Shown here in pieces: positions 1 through 8,656 of a stretch of 64,000 nucleotides of DNA. The translations under genes were made by a program, and so were the position numbers. Below the pieces are notes generated by a model. The model saw only the letters and a list, made by a program, of their open reading frames with translations. It was not told where the DNA came from and searched no databases. The stretch comes from Scatomonas sp963930955. GTDB lineage: Bacteria > Bacillota > Clostridia > Lachnospirales > Lachnospiraceae. The DNA lies in NCBI GenBank assembly GCA_963930955.1, contig OZ006967.1:2170001-2234000 (forward strand), read 5' to 3'. Within the stretch, counting starts at the first letter, position 1, and each line of letters begins with the position of its first letter.

Positions 1-137
1 AGAACCGCGGTAACGTCACTATTTAAATCTTTTGCCAGGTCTTTTGCCTTGCCCAGCAGCTCGAAGGCAATGTTATCCAGCTTATTGTCAACCTGCTGCG
101 CGTAGACATATACGCCCTTATATTCTTCCAAATTCAT
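1..137 (-). CDS. etfA: Electron transfer flavoprotein alpha subunit, N-terminal part (cut by window edge)
   Basis: Only the first 45 codons lie in the window; the gene runs off the left edge. The visible N-terminus (MNLEEYKGVYVYAQQVD, then AFELLGKAKDLAKDL) matches the start of clostridial EtfA, the FAD-binding subunit that pairs with EtfB to pass electrons between NADH, ferredoxin and butyryl-CoA dehydrogenase. It begins 18 bases after the etfB stop and continues the same minus-strand operon. The family assignment rests on this short stretch plus the invariable etfB-etfA order next to bcd. Confidence 0.9.
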   Translation of the reverse strand, partial: MNLEEYKGVYVYAQQVDNKLDNIAFELLGKAKDLAKDLNSDVTAV

Positions 138-155
138 CCTGTTCACCACCTTATA

Positions 156-938
156 TTAAATAATATGTTTTTCTGTGAGTTTTTCAGTAATGTAAGCAGC
201 GCCTGCTTCCGGATCCAGAACAAAGTGCTCGCCGGCACCCTTTCTAACCTTGTCGGAAGCCTTGGCGATCTTGGTCGGAGAGCCTTTCAGACCCAGATTG
301 GAATCATCCACATCCTTCAGGTCGGCTCTTCCCCAGGTGGTGATCTCCGCGTCGCAGGCATCGAAAATTCCGCCCGGCGTCATGTAGCGGGGCTCGTTCA
401 GCTCAGAAAGAGCAGTGATCAGACAGGGCATTTTTGCTTTCAGCACATGATATCTGTCCTCAAACTGACGCTGCACGATCACATAATCTCCATCGATCTC
501 GATCTTCTGGGCGTAGGAGATAACCGGCAGTCCCAGGTGCTCGGAGATCTGGGGACCTACCTGGGCGGTATCGCCGTCAATGGCCTGGCGTCCGGTGATG
601 ATCAGATCATAGTCCAGATTTCTCAGAGCCCCTGCCAGAGTGGTGGAAGTAGCCCAGGTATCTGCGCCGCCCAGAACACGGTCTGTTACCAGAATGCCCT
701 TGTCCGCTCCCATGGCCAGAGCTTCCCGGAGTACATCCGCAGCTTTGGGAAGACCCATGGTCACAACAGTTACCTCTGCGCCGTACTGATCCTTCAGTCT
801 CAGGGCAGCCTCCAGTCCGGCCTTGTCGTCCGGGTTCATAATTGCCAGCATTGCGGCTCTGTTTAATGTGCCGTCGGGGTTAAACTGTACGCCGCCCTTG
901 GTATCCGGCACCTGTTTTACACAAACAACTATCTTCAC
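156..938 (-). CDS. etfB: Electron transfer flavoprotein beta subunit
   Basis: 260 aa, the usual length for EtfB. The N-terminus MKIVVCVKQVPDT and the segment GRQAIDGDTAQVGPQ near residues 115-130 are hallmarks of the ETF beta nucleotide-binding fold. With EtfA and Bcd it is expected to form the cytoplasmic bifurcating complex that couples crotonyl-CoA reduction by NADH to ferredoxin reduction, as known for clostridial Bcd-Etf. It starts 16 bases after the bcd stop codon, so it is co-transcribed with bcd. Nothing is truncated or unusual. Confidence 0.96.
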   Translation of the reverse strand: MKIVVCVKQVPDTKGGVQFNPDGTLNRAAMLAIMNPDDKAGLEAALRLKDQYGAEVTVVTMGLPKAADVLREALAMGADKGILVTDRVLGGADTWATSTTLAGALRNLDYDLIITGRQAIDGDTAQVGPQISEHLGLPVISYAQKIEIDGDYVIVQRQFEDRYHVLKAKMPCLITALSELNEPRYMTPGGIFDACDAEITTWGRADLKDVDDSNLGLKGSPTKIAKASDKVRKGAGEHFVLDPEAGAAYITEKLTEKHII

Positions 939-954
939 GGTTCGTATCCTCCTG

Positions 955-2106
955 TTATTTCAATAAGCTTCCAGAAATTACCATGCGCTGAACTTCAGAA
1001 GTTCCCTCGTAGATCTCGGTGATCTTGGCGTCACGCATCATACGCTCTACATCGTACTCTCTGATGTAGCCGTATCCGCCGTGAAGCTGTACAGCCTTGG
1101 TGGTCACTTCCATAGCAACTTCCGCGGCATACAGTTTTGCCTTTGCGGCTTCTACGCTGTAAACCTTCTGGGTCGCCTTTGCCATAGCCGCCTTGTAAAC
1201 CAGAAGCTGGGCAGCCTCTACCTTGGTAGCCATGTCAGCCAGCTGGAACTGGGTATTCTGGAACTGAGCGATGGAACGTCCGAACTGCTTTCTCTCTTTT
1301 ACGTATTTGATGGTAGTCTCCAGAGCGCCCTCTGCCAGACCCAGAGCCTGCGCGGCGATTCCGATACGTCCGCCGTCCAGGGTATGCATGGCGATGTTAA
1401 AGCCCTTGCCCTGCTGTCCCAGCAGATTCTCTTTGGGGATACGGCAGTCGGTGAAGATCAGCTCATAGGTAGAGGATCCGCGGATACCCATTTTCTTTTC
1501 CTTGGTTCCGAAGGTAAATCCGGGAGTTCCTTTCTCCACGATGAAGGCGGAAATTTCTTTGACCTTTCTGCCTCTCTTCTCTATCACGCCGGTAACGGCG
1601 ATGATGATGTACACATCGGCTTCCTTACCGTTGGTGATGAAGCACTTGGAGCCGTTCAGCACCCACTCGTCTCCGTCCAGAACCGCTTTGGTCTGCTGGC
1701 CCTGGGCATCGGTGCCTGCGCCGGGCTCGGTCAGACCGAAAGCACCCAGCTTCTCGCCCTTTGCCAGAGCGGGAACGTATTTCTGTTTCTGCTCTTCGGT
1801 TCCATAGGTGAGGATGGGATCGATGCACAGAGAAGTATGGGCGGATACGATAACTGCGGTGGTGCCGCAGACTTTGGCCAGTTCCTCCACGCACATAGCG
1901 TAGGTCAGAGGATCGCAGCCCTGTCCGCCGTACTCCTTGGGAACCGGGATTCCCAGAAATCCGTATTTAGCCAGTTTTTCCACAGTGGCTCTGGGGAATA
2001 CTTCAGTCTCGTCAACCTCCTGTGCCAGAGGCTTCACTTCTTTTTCGGCGAACTCTCTGAACAGAGTTCTGGCCATTTCATGTTTCTTATCTAATGCGAA
2101 ATCCAT
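955..2106 (-). CDS. bcd: Butyryl-CoA dehydrogenase
   Basis: 383 aa acyl-CoA dehydrogenase, full length. Visible family features are the N-terminal helical domain, the FAD/substrate segment FGLTEPGAGTDAQG, the CFITNG motif, and the C-terminal IYEGTSEVQ motif that carries the catalytic glutamate of short-chain dehydrogenases. It reduces crotonyl-CoA to butyryl-CoA. Its place between hbd and etfB (20 and 16 base gaps) fixes the role as the butyrate-pathway enzyme rather than a catabolic acyl-CoA dehydrogenase. Confidence 0.96.
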   Translation of the reverse strand: MDFALDKKHEMARTLFREFAEKEVKPLAQEVDETEVFPRATVEKLAKYGFLGIPVPKEYGGQGCDPLTYAMCVEELAKVCGTTAVIVSAHTSLCIDPILTYGTEEQKQKYVPALAKGEKLGAFGLTEPGAGTDAQGQQTKAVLDGDEWVLNGSKCFITNGKEADVYIIIAVTGVIEKRGRKVKEISAFIVEKGTPGFTFGTKEKKMGIRGSSTYELIFTDCRIPKENLLGQQGKGFNIAMHTLDGGRIGIAAQALGLAEGALETTIKYVKERKQFGRSIAQFQNTQFQLADMATKVEAAQLLVYKAAMAKATQKVYSVEAAKAKLYAAEVAMEVTTKAVQLHGGYGYIREYDVERMMRDAKITEIYEGTSEVQRMVISGSLLK

Positions 2107-2126
2107 GTCTCTTCCTCCATTATCCC

Positions 2127-2966
2127 TTACTTGCTGTAATCATAGAAACCGATGCCGGTCTTGCGTCCCAGCTTGCCGCCGCGAACCATCTTTCTCAGCA
2201 GCGGATGGGGACGGTATTTGGAATCTCCGGTTTCATGATACAGAACTTCCATGATAGCCAGGCAGATATCCAGTCCGATCAGATCGCCCAGCTCCAGGGG
2301 ACCCATGGGATGGTTGGCGCCCAGCTTCATTGCAGCGTCGATGCCCTCTACGGAAGCAACGCCGTCCGCGTAGATGCCTACTGCTTCGTTGATCATGGGA
2401 ACCAGGATACGGTTTACTACGAAGCCTGCGGCTTCCTCAACCTGAACGGGAGTCTTGCCGATCTCTACGGAAATGGCTTTGATCTTGTCTACCATCTCAA
2501 CAGGAGTATTCAGGCCTGCGATCACCTCTACCAGCTTCATAACCGGAGCCGGGTTGAAGAAATGCATACCGATCACCGGACGGTCCAGACCGGCGCCGAT
2601 CTCTGTGATGGACAGAGAGGAGGTGTTGGTAGCAAACATACAGTCAGCCTTGCAGATCTCCTGCAGCTCTTTGAAGGTCTGTTTTTTGATCTCCATGTTC
2701 TCCAGGGCAGCCTCTACCACCAGATCGCAGTCTGTACAGATGGTCTTTACGCCTGTAGTGATCTTTGCCAGGATGGCATCGGCGGCAGCCTGATCCATTT
2801 TGCCCTTGGCAACTCTCTTCTCGAATCCCTTGGCAATTTTCTTTTTGCCGTTGGCAGCCAGTTCTTCGTTAATATCGCAGAGGCAAACCTCATAGCCTTC
2901 TGTCTGAGCAAACGCCTGCGCAATTCCGGAACCCATGGTTCCTGCACCGATAATACCTACTTTCAT
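2127..2966 (-). CDS. hbd: 3-hydroxybutyryl-CoA dehydrogenase
   Basis: NAD(P)-dependent reduction of acetoacetyl-CoA to 3-hydroxybutyryl-CoA. The N-terminal Rossmann motif GIIGAGTMGSGIAQ and the GMHFFNPAPVMKLVEV segment with the catalytic histidine are both present. An in-frame ATG lies 15 bases upstream (2981), but a GGAGG at about 2975-2979 overlaps it and is correctly spaced (8-9 bases) for the ATG at 2966, giving 279 aa starting MKVGIIGAG, the family norm. It is the third gene of the thl-crt-hbd-bcd-etf operon. Confidence 0.95.
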   Translation of the reverse strand: MKVGIIGAGTMGSGIAQAFAQTEGYEVCLCDINEELAANGKKKIAKGFEKRVAKGKMDQAAADAILAKITTGVKTICTDCDLVVEAALENMEIKKQTFKELQEICKADCMFATNTSSLSITEIGAGLDRPVIGMHFFNPAPVMKLVEVIAGLNTPVEMVDKIKAISVEIGKTPVQVEEAAGFVVNRILVPMINEAVGIYADGVASVEGIDAAMKLGANHPMGPLELGDLIGLDICLAIMEVLYHETGDSKYRPHPLLRKMVRGGKLGRKTGIGFYDYSK

Positions 2967-3010
2967 GTCTGTTTCCTCCATATTTATAAATATTTGATCA
3001 TTGGATACAC

Positions 3011-3787
3011 TTACTTATTTAAGAAAGCCTCTACCTTTCTTTTCTCCAGGAACGCGCCCATTCCTTCTTTCTGGTCATAGGTCTCGAAGCAGTCGCCGAA
3101 CAGTTTCTCTTCGATCACAATGGCCTGATCCATATCTACCTGCAGACCGTCGTTAATGGCCTTTTTGCAGTTGCGGACAGCAATGGGAGCATTTTTAGCA
3201 ATGCCTGCCGCCATTTTCTTGGCTGCGGGAAGCAGCTCCTCCAGAGGATATACGTGATTTACCAGGCCGATCCGGTACGCATCGTCAGCCTTGATATTTC
3301 TGGCCCCGTAGATCATCTCTTTTGCACGTCCAACGCCTACGATCCTGGCCAGTCTCTGGGTTCCGCCGAAACCGGGGGTAATGCCCAGGCCTACTTCCGG
3401 CTGGCCGAATACCGCGTTTTCAGAGCAGAGACGGATGTCGCAGCTCATAGCGATCTCACAGCCGCCGCCCAGAGCAAAGCCGTTGATGGCAGCGATCACC
3501 GGAATGGGGAAGGTTTCGATCATTCTGAAAATATCGTTACCTTTTTTGCCGAAAGCCTCGCCCTCTGCTTTGGTCAGGCTGCTCATCTCGCCGATGTCAG
3601 CGCCGGCCACAAAAGATTTTTCTCCTGCCCCTGTAAGGATCAGCGCACGGATCTCACTAAGATCCACAGCCTCAAAGGCCTCCTTCAGATCCTCCAGCAC
3701 CTGGCTGTTCAGAGCGTTCAGCGCTTTTGGACGGTTAATGGTGATAATGCCTACAGCGCCTTCTGTTGCGTACGTTACAAACTCCAT
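3011..3787 (-). CDS. crt: Crotonase (3-hydroxybutyryl-CoA dehydratase)
   Basis: 258 aa enoyl-CoA hydratase/isomerase fold. The two oxyanion-hole segments are visible (KSFVAGADIGEMSS and NGFALGGGCEIAMSCD), as is the FGQPEVGLGITPGFGGTQRL stretch holding the catalytic glutamates. It dehydrates 3-hydroxybutyryl-CoA to crotonyl-CoA. The gene follows thl with an 80-base gap that holds a stem-loop (3813-3848) without a T-run, so it probably shapes mRNA processing rather than ending transcription. Confidence 0.95.
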   Translation of the reverse strand: MEFVTYATEGAVGIITINRPKALNALNSQVLEDLKEAFEAVDLSEIRALILTGAGEKSFVAGADIGEMSSLTKAEGEAFGKKGNDIFRMIETFPIPVIAAINGFALGGGCEIAMSCDIRLCSENAVFGQPEVGLGITPGFGGTQRLARIVGVGRAKEMIYGARNIKADDAYRIGLVNHVYPLEELLPAAKKMAAGIAKNAPIAVRNCKKAINDGLQVDMDQAIVIEEKLFGDCFETYDQKEGMGAFLEKRKVEAFLNK

Positions 3788-3812
3788 AAGTAATCTCCCT
3801 TCTTTCTTTACA

Positions 3813-3848
3813 CACAGACAGCTGCGGATTTCTCCGCAGTTATCTGTG
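3813..3848 (-). other. Stem-loop between thl and crt
   Basis: On the minus-strand transcript CACAG...CTGCGGA pairs with TCCGCAG...CTGTG around a four-base loop. No T-run follows, so it is not a convincing terminator; a role in differential mRNA stability between thl and the rest of the operon is an inference. Confidence 0.5.
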
Positions 3849-3867
3849 CTGAAGCCTTTTTAAGTTC

Positions 3868-5049
3868 TCAGTCTCTCTCTACGATGGTGGCGCAGCCCAT
3901 ACCGCCGCCGATGCAAAGGGTGGCCAGACCCTTCTTGGCATCTCTCTTCTCCATCTCGTGAAGCAGGGTTACCAGGATACGGCAGCCGGAAGCTCCAACG
4001 GGATGTCCCAGGGCAATGGCTCCGCCGTTTACGTTTACCTTGCTCATGTCGAACTCCAGATCGTGGGCAACTGCCAGAGACTGTGCGGCAAATGCCTCGT
4101 TGGCCTCAATCAGGTCCATATCGGCAACCGTAAGGCCAGCTTTCTCCATAGCCTTTCTGGTGGCAGGAACCGGTCCCACACCCATGATAGACGGATCTAC
4201 GCCGCCAAGAGCGCCGGATACCCAGGTGGCCATGGGCTTTACGCCCAGCTCTTTTGCTTTTTCTTCGCTCATTACCACAACAGCGGCAGCGCCGTCATTA
4301 ATGCCGGAAGCGTTTCCTGCGGTAACGATACCGTCCTTCTTGAAAGCGGGACGCAGCTTTGCAATGCTTTCCGCGGTGGTTCCGGGACGGGGGCCTTCAT
4401 CCGTGTCAAATACAACCGTGGTCTTTTTCTGTTTTACTTCTACCGGTACGATCTCGTCTTTGAAGCGGCCGCTTTCAATAGCCGCGCAGGCTTTCTGCTG
4501 GCTGGCTGCGGCAAACTCGTCCAGCTGCTCTCTGGTCAGTCCCCACTGCTCCGCTACATTTTCAGCGGTAATACCCATATGGTAATCATTGAATACATCC
4601 CACAGAGCGTCGTTTACCATGGTGTCCACCATGGGAGCATTTCCCATGCGGTAGCCGTAACGGGCGTTTTTCAGTGCATAGGGAGCCATGGACATATTTT
4701 CCATACCGCCGGCAACTACAATATCAGCTTCCCCTGCCTGGATCATGGCGGCAGCCATATTTACGCAGTTCAGACCGGAACCGCAGACAATATTAATTGT
4801 CATGGCCGGCGCCTCTACCGGAATCCCCGCCTTGATGGAAGCCTGTCTTGCCACGTTCTGGCCAAGTCCGGCCTGGATGACGCAGCCCATGTAGACCTGA
4901 TCTACCTTATCTGCAGGTACGCCTGCACGATTCAGCGCTTCCTTGATTACAACGGCGCCCAGATCCGCAGCCGGGGTCGTGCTTAAAGTACCTCCCATTT
5001 TACCGATTGCCGTACGGCACGCGCCGGCCAAAACAACTTTTTTTGCCAT
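3868..5049 (-). CDS. thl: Acetyl-CoA acetyltransferase (thiolase)
   Basis: 393 aa, the standard biosynthetic thiolase length. Three catalytic signatures are present: NIVCGSGLNCVNMAA with the acyl-accepting cysteine near residue 88, NGGAIALGHPVGASG with the histidine, and the C-terminal CIGGGMG with the second cysteine. It condenses two acetyl-CoA to acetoacetyl-CoA, the first step of the butyrate pathway. It is the first gene of the minus-strand operon, with an AAGGAGG ribosome site, and lies downstream of a near-consensus promoter at 5128-5156. Confidence 0.96.
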   Translation of the reverse strand: MAKKVVLAGACRTAIGKMGGTLSTTPAADLGAVVIKEALNRAGVPADKVDQVYMGCVIQAGLGQNVARQASIKAGIPVEAPAMTINIVCGSGLNCVNMAAAMIQAGEADIVVAGGMENMSMAPYALKNARYGYRMGNAPMVDTMVNDALWDVFNDYHMGITAENVAEQWGLTREQLDEFAAASQQKACAAIESGRFKDEIVPVEVKQKKTTVVFDTDEGPRPGTTAESIAKLRPAFKKDGIVTAGNASGINDGAAAVVVMSEEKAKELGVKPMATWVSGALGGVDPSIMGVGPVPATRKAMEKAGLTVADMDLIEANEAFAAQSLAVAHDLEFDMSKVNVNGGAIALGHPVGASGCRILVTLLHEMEKRDAKKGLATLCIGGGMGCATIVERD

Positions 5050-5127
5050 TTTTTACCTCCTTGAACCTTCTAACCATTGATTTGCAGAGAAACCGCTGAG
5101 CAATGCGCCTCTCTTTTTATGATACCT

Positions 5128-5156
5128 ACTATACTCCTGATTTTCCTCTATGTCAA
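5128..5156 (-). promoter_or_regulatory. Promoter of the thl-crt-hbd-bcd-etfBA operon
   Basis: Reading on the minus strand, TTGACA (5151-5156) is followed by exactly 17 bases and TATAGT (5128-5133). This is close to the sigma-A consensus and sits about 80 bases upstream of thl. Confidence 0.75.
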
Positions 5157-5282
5157 ATATTTATCAATCATTTTTTATAAAAATTTTGCCCCGGGAAATT
5201 ATTGTGAAATTCACGGCATTTCCCCTTCCGGGACTTTTTCTTTTTGTATAAATTGTTCCGAAAATTCTCCTGCGATTTTATA

Positions 5283-5311
5283 TTGACCTTATCAGAAATC
5301 AGTGATAGACT
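5283..5311 (+). promoter_or_regulatory. Promoter of ptb
   Basis: TTGACC (5283-5288), a 17-base spacer and TAGACT (5306-5311), 55 bases upstream of the ptb start. The region 5050-5365 otherwise holds only this and the divergent thl promoter plus AT-rich DNA; I see no riboswitch or gene there. Confidence 0.65.
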
Positions 5312-5365
5312 AAGCTTGTTAAATAAATAATTATCTAAGAAATTTTATGGGTGAGGTGCAGACAA

Positions 5366-6277
5366 ATGATTAAAAACTTTGATGACATCATTTCCAGAGC
5401 CAGTTCCGGAAAGCTGAAAACCATTTCCGTTGCTGTTGCTCAGGACGATGCGGTTCTGGAGGCTGTTAAAATTGCCAAGGAGCGCGGCATCGCCGATGCG
5501 ATTCTGGTAGGCGATGAAGCGCAGATCCGCAGTATCGCGGACTCCCTGCAGATGGATCTTTCCAACTTCCGGGTAATCAATGAGCCGGATGTGGCTGCAG
5601 CAGCTCTCAAGGCGGTAGAACTGGTACATAATAAGGAAGCGGATATCCTTCTGAAGGGCTTCCTGGATACGAAGCTGTTCCTGAAAAGCGTATTAAATAA
5701 GGAAGTAGGGCTTCGTGCCGGCAAGATGATGTCTCATGTCTGTGTATTCGAGATCGAAGGCTTCGACCGTCTTCTCTACTTTACGGATGTGGCCTTTAAC
5801 ACCTATCCGAATCTGGAGGAAAAGGTGCAGATTATTGAAAATGCAGTGGAAGTGGCCCAGGCCTGCGGTGTGGAGTGTCCCAAGGTAGCTCCCATCTGTG
5901 CTGTGGAGGTTGTGAATCCCAAGATGCAGCCTACCGTGGACGCGGATGAACTGACCAAAATGTGCGAACGGGGTCAGATCAAAAACTGCCAGGTTTACGG
6001 TCCTCTTTCCATGGATCTGGCCATTGACGCGGAGGCGGCAAAACATAAAAAGGTTGAGAATCCTGTAGCCGGCCATGCGGATATTCTGCTCTTCCCCAAT
6101 ATTGACGCAGGAAATATCACCTACAAGATCCTGGTCCGCACAGCTAAGGTCCGCAACGGAAACGTTCTGGTAGGCACCAGCGCTCCCGTAATCCTGACCT
6201 CCCGTTCCGATGATTTCGAGACCAAGATCAACTCCATCGCATTTGCCGCTGTAATTGCCAAGGCTTTAACGGAATAA
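5366..6277 (+). CDS. ptb: Phosphate butyryltransferase
   Basis: 303 aa from the ATG at 5366, which has a GAGGTG ribosome site at 5354-5359; an in-frame GTG at 5351 overlaps that site and is rejected. The protein belongs to the phosphate acetyl/butyryl transferase family (KTISVAVAQDDAVLEAV, ADILLKGFLDTK, YGPLSMDLAID). It converts butyryl-CoA and phosphate to butyryl-phosphate and CoA. Divergent from thl and followed by buk, it forms the terminal ATP-yielding branch of butyrate formation. Confidence 0.95.
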   Translation: MIKNFDDIISRASSGKLKTISVAVAQDDAVLEAVKIAKERGIADAILVGDEAQIRSIADSLQMDLSNFRVINEPDVAAAALKAVELVHNKEADILLKGFLDTKLFLKSVLNKEVGLRAGKMMSHVCVFEIEGFDRLLYFTDVAFNTYPNLEEKVQIIENAVEVAQACGVECPKVAPICAVEVVNPKMQPTVDADELTKMCERGQIKNCQVYGPLSMDLAIDAEAAKHKKVENPVAGHADILLFPNIDAGNITYKILVRTAKVRNGNVLVGTSAPVILTSRSDDFETKINSIAFAAVIAKALTE

Positions 6278-6290
6278 TCAACGAAAAAGA

Positions 6291-6319
6291 GATGCCGCCT
6301 TTCGGCGGCTTTCTTTTTA
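6291..6319 (+). terminator. Rho-independent terminator between ptb and buk
   Basis: Perfect six-base stem GCCGCC/GGCGGC with a TTTC loop, followed by TTTCTTTTT. It lies between the two terminal pathway genes, so buk is reached either by read-through or from its own promoter. Confidence 0.75.
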
Positions 6320-6359
6320 ATAAAGAATCAACGAATACAGAAAGGAAGGTATTTCTATT

Positions 6360-7430
6360 ATGGGGCACAAACTTCTGGTAATCAATCCTGGTTCCACATC
6401 AACAAAAATCGGTATCTTTGAGGACGAAACCCTCCTCTTTGACGAAACCCTCCGGCATCCTACGGAGGAAATCGCCAAATACAATCTGATCGTAGATCAG
6501 ATGGATTTCCGCAAGCAGCTGATCCTGGATTTTCTCAAGGAAAAGAATTTTGACATAAAAGAGCTGTCGGCTGTAGTTGGCCGGGGCGGTCTGCTGAAAC
6601 CCATTCCCGGAGGCACCTACAAGGTATCCCCGGCGCTTTTGGAAGATCTCCGCATCGGCAGACAGGGGCAGCATGCCTCCAACCTGGGCGGTCTGCTGGC
6701 CAATGAGATTGCCGGTCCTTTAGGCATTCCCGCCTTTATCGTAGACCCGGTGGTGGTAGACGAGCTGGCTCCCGTAGCCCGCTATTCCGGACTTCCGGAG
6801 CTTCCCCGTATCAGTATTTTCCACGCTCTGAACCAGAAAGCTGTGGCAAAACGCTACGCCAAAGAGCAGGGGGTTCCCTACGATTCTCTGAATCTGATCG
6901 TAGCTCATATGGGCGGCGGTGTTTCTGTAGGCGCCCATTCCGGCGGACAGGTCATTGACGTAAACAACACTCTGGACGGCGACGGCCCCTTCTCTCCCGA
7001 GCGGACCGGTTCACTTCCTGTAGGCGCTCTGGTGAAGCTCTGCTTCTCCGGTAAATATACCCAGGCGGAAATCGCCAAGATGATCAACGGCAAGGGCGGA
7101 CTGAACGCGTATCTGGGCACCAACGATATGCGGGATGTAACCCGAATGGCTTTTGAGGAAGGAAATCAGGAGGCAGAGAATGTATTCCATGCCTTCACCT
7201 ACCAGGTAGCTAAGGATATCGGCGCCATGGCTGCTGTACTCTGCGGCAAGGTGGATCAGATCATCCTTACCGGCGGCATTGCCTACGGGGAAAAGGTAGT
7301 CAGCGAAATCCGTGAACGGGTCAGCTTTATCAGCGGCATCACGGTTTACGCAGGAGAGGACGAGCTGCTGGCTCTGGCCCAGGGCGGTCTGCGGGTGCTG
7401 AACGGCGAGGAGCAGGCCCTGGACTATTAA
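6360..7430 (+). CDS. buk: Butyrate kinase
   Basis: 356 aa, the expected length. Acetokinase-family signatures are present: the N-terminal LLVINPGSTSTKIGIFEDE nucleotide-binding segment and VAHMGGGVSVGAH. It transfers phosphate from butyryl-phosphate to ADP, producing butyrate and ATP. The start has an AAGGAAGG ribosome site. It is separated from ptb by 82 bases that include an intrinsic terminator, and is followed by two stem-loops. Confidence 0.95.
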   Translation: MGHKLLVINPGSTSTKIGIFEDETLLFDETLRHPTEEIAKYNLIVDQMDFRKQLILDFLKEKNFDIKELSAVVGRGGLLKPIPGGTYKVSPALLEDLRIGRQGQHASNLGGLLANEIAGPLGIPAFIVDPVVVDELAPVARYSGLPELPRISIFHALNQKAVAKRYAKEQGVPYDSLNLIVAHMGGGVSVGAHSGGQVIDVNNTLDGDGPFSPERTGSLPVGALVKLCFSGKYTQAEIAKMINGKGGLNAYLGTNDMRDVTRMAFEEGNQEAENVFHAFTYQVAKDIGAMAAVLCGKVDQIILTGGIAYGEKVVSEIRERVSFISGITVYAGEDELLALAQGGLRVLNGEEQALDY

Positions 7431-7450
7431 TCCGGCAGAAATACAGCGGT

Positions 7451-7493
7451 CTTTTGGCGGCGCCACCCCGCATTTCGGAGACGGCGCCAAAAG
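7451..7493 (+). other. Stem-loop downstream of buk
   Basis: CTTTTGGCG (7451-7459) pairs with CGCCAAAAG (7485-7493), a perfect nine-base stem with a long loop and no T-run. It probably acts with the stronger terminator that follows. Confidence 0.45.
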
Positions 7494-7500
7494 GATCAGA

Positions 7501-7549
7501 GAAAGAAAGCAGGACCTTAGGCATTCACAGCCTATTGTCCTGCTTTTCT
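7501..7549 (+). terminator. Terminator of buk
   Basis: AAAGCAGGAC pairs with GTCCTGCTTT around a loop with an inner TAGGC/GCCTA stem, followed by TTTTCT. A strong intrinsic terminator for buk; the A-rich left flank may let it serve the convergent hydrolase gene as well. Confidence 0.75.
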
Positions 7550-7596
7550 GCTTCCAGACATAAAAAGGGTCTTTGCTCCAGATGATTCCTCATCTT

Positions 7597-8262
7597 CTAT
7601 TCACATTGCTGAAAAAATTCTAAAAGGATCTCTCCGATCTTTTTCTCATGGACGATGTAGCTGCCGTGATCTTCCCCCGGGAGGATCTTGAGACGGCTCT
7701 CCGGAATCGCTGCGGCAATCTTCTCCGTGTCCTTCCGACGGATCATATCCCTGCTTCCCGCTGTCACCAGCACCGGGATCCGGATCCTGGAAAGTTCCTT
7801 TTCTGAAATAGACGGCTCCCGCAGCATGAGCTTCAGCTTCGGATCTTTAGACCGCCGATATTCCCCGGCAAAAAATCTTCTCCAGCAGGTCTTGATGCCT
7901 TTGGGGGAAGTGTTGGCTCCGCTGACGGCCAGGCCGGACAAGAGACCCGGGTGGCGAATGGCCGTCAGAAGACCTGTGATCCCTCCGTCGCTGAAACCGT
8001 ACAGAAGTGGCCGCTCCAGTTTCAGTTCCCGGATCAGTTCCCGGACATCTTCCGCCATATCTGCGTAATGGTACTCTTCCACTTCCCCGCTGCCGCCGTG
8101 GCCCCGGGTATCCGGAAGATACACGGTGTAGTGCTTCTGCAGGATCTCCGCCGCTTCATAAAAGATCCTGTGATCCTCTCCGTTTCCGTGGAGAAGAAGC
8201 AGGGGCCGTCCGCTTCCCGTCTGCTCATAAAAAATCTTCATTCCATTTACTGTGATTTCCAT
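7597..8262 (-). CDS. Alpha/beta hydrolase
   Basis: 221 aa alpha/beta hydrolase fold protein. The oxyanion HGNGEDH motif (residues 25-31), nucleophile elbow GFSDGG with Ser91, and the C-terminal GEDHGSYIV with the catalytic histidine are visible; there is no signal peptide, so it is cytoplasmic. An AAGGA ribosome site favours ATG 8262 (MEITVNG) over the in-frame GTG nine bases upstream. The substrate cannot be read from sequence. It is monocistronic and convergent with buk. Confidence 0.85.
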   Translation of the reverse strand: MEITVNGMKIFYEQTGSGRPLLLLHGNGEDHRIFYEAAEILQKHYTVYLPDTRGHGGSGEVEEYHYADMAEDVRELIRELKLERPLLYGFSDGGITGLLTAIRHPGLLSGLAVSGANTSPKGIKTCWRRFFAGEYRRSKDPKLKLMLREPSISEKELSRIRIPVLVTAGSRDMIRRKDTEKIAAAIPESRLKILPGEDHGSYIVHEKKIGEILLEFFQQCE

Positions 8263-8442
8263 ATTCTGCACATCCTTAAAACAAATGGTTTCTCTGACAG
8301 ATCTTTCCTTATTTTATGATAGCACAGAAGCTGCGGAAACGTAAGTGTTTTGTCTCCTGGTCGTTTGCTTTCCAGCAAAAACTTAATCAGAATTTTACAC
8401 AAGCTTTTCTTTACCTCTGTGGAAGGGTGTTCCCGGATAGGA

Positions 8443-8497
8443 TAGCATCAGTGTACAAGGGGATAATACGGTCGTTGCCCCTTGTACACTGATGCTA
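8443..8497. repeat. Palindromic element copy 1
   Basis: Arms AGCATCAGTGTACAAGGGG (8444-8462) and its exact complement (8478-8496) flank a 15-base centre ATAATACGGTCGTTG; one more T/A pair extends each end. This is the most complete copy of a family with five other members in the window. It lies in the intergenic gap 8263-8617, which otherwise holds only a possible coding remnant. Confidence 0.9.
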
Positions 8498-8656
8498 CCA
8501 GAAGCAGCGGTAAAACAGATCCTGAATCTGAAAGTCCGGGAAGACGCCGAGACGCTGTATGGCACAGGGACCCGGATCTTCGGTTATCTGAAGGAAAATT
8601 GGAGTAAGGACTCCTGGCTACAGCCGCAGCCCCTTCACATCCTTGATGCGGCTTAA
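8492..8656 (+). pseudogene. Possible coding remnant downstream of palindromic element
   Basis: A 54-codon open frame whose ATG lies inside the right arm of the palindromic element and which runs antisense into the lrp 3' end. The middle part (QILNLKVREDAETLYGTGTR, then IFGYLKENW) has a protein-like composition, but I do not recognise a family and there is no ribosome site. It may be the 3' end of a gene cut by the element, or chance. Confidence 0.3.

Noticed and set aside
165..2094. Long plus-strand reading frames opposite etfB, bcd and other genes
   Set aside because: They are exact antisense shadows of strongly conserved genes, have no ribosome sites and no protein-like motifs.
5157..5282. 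Regulatory RNA between the thl and ptb promoters
   Set aside because: The stretch is AT-rich with only weak, non-nested complementarity; I see no conserved element.
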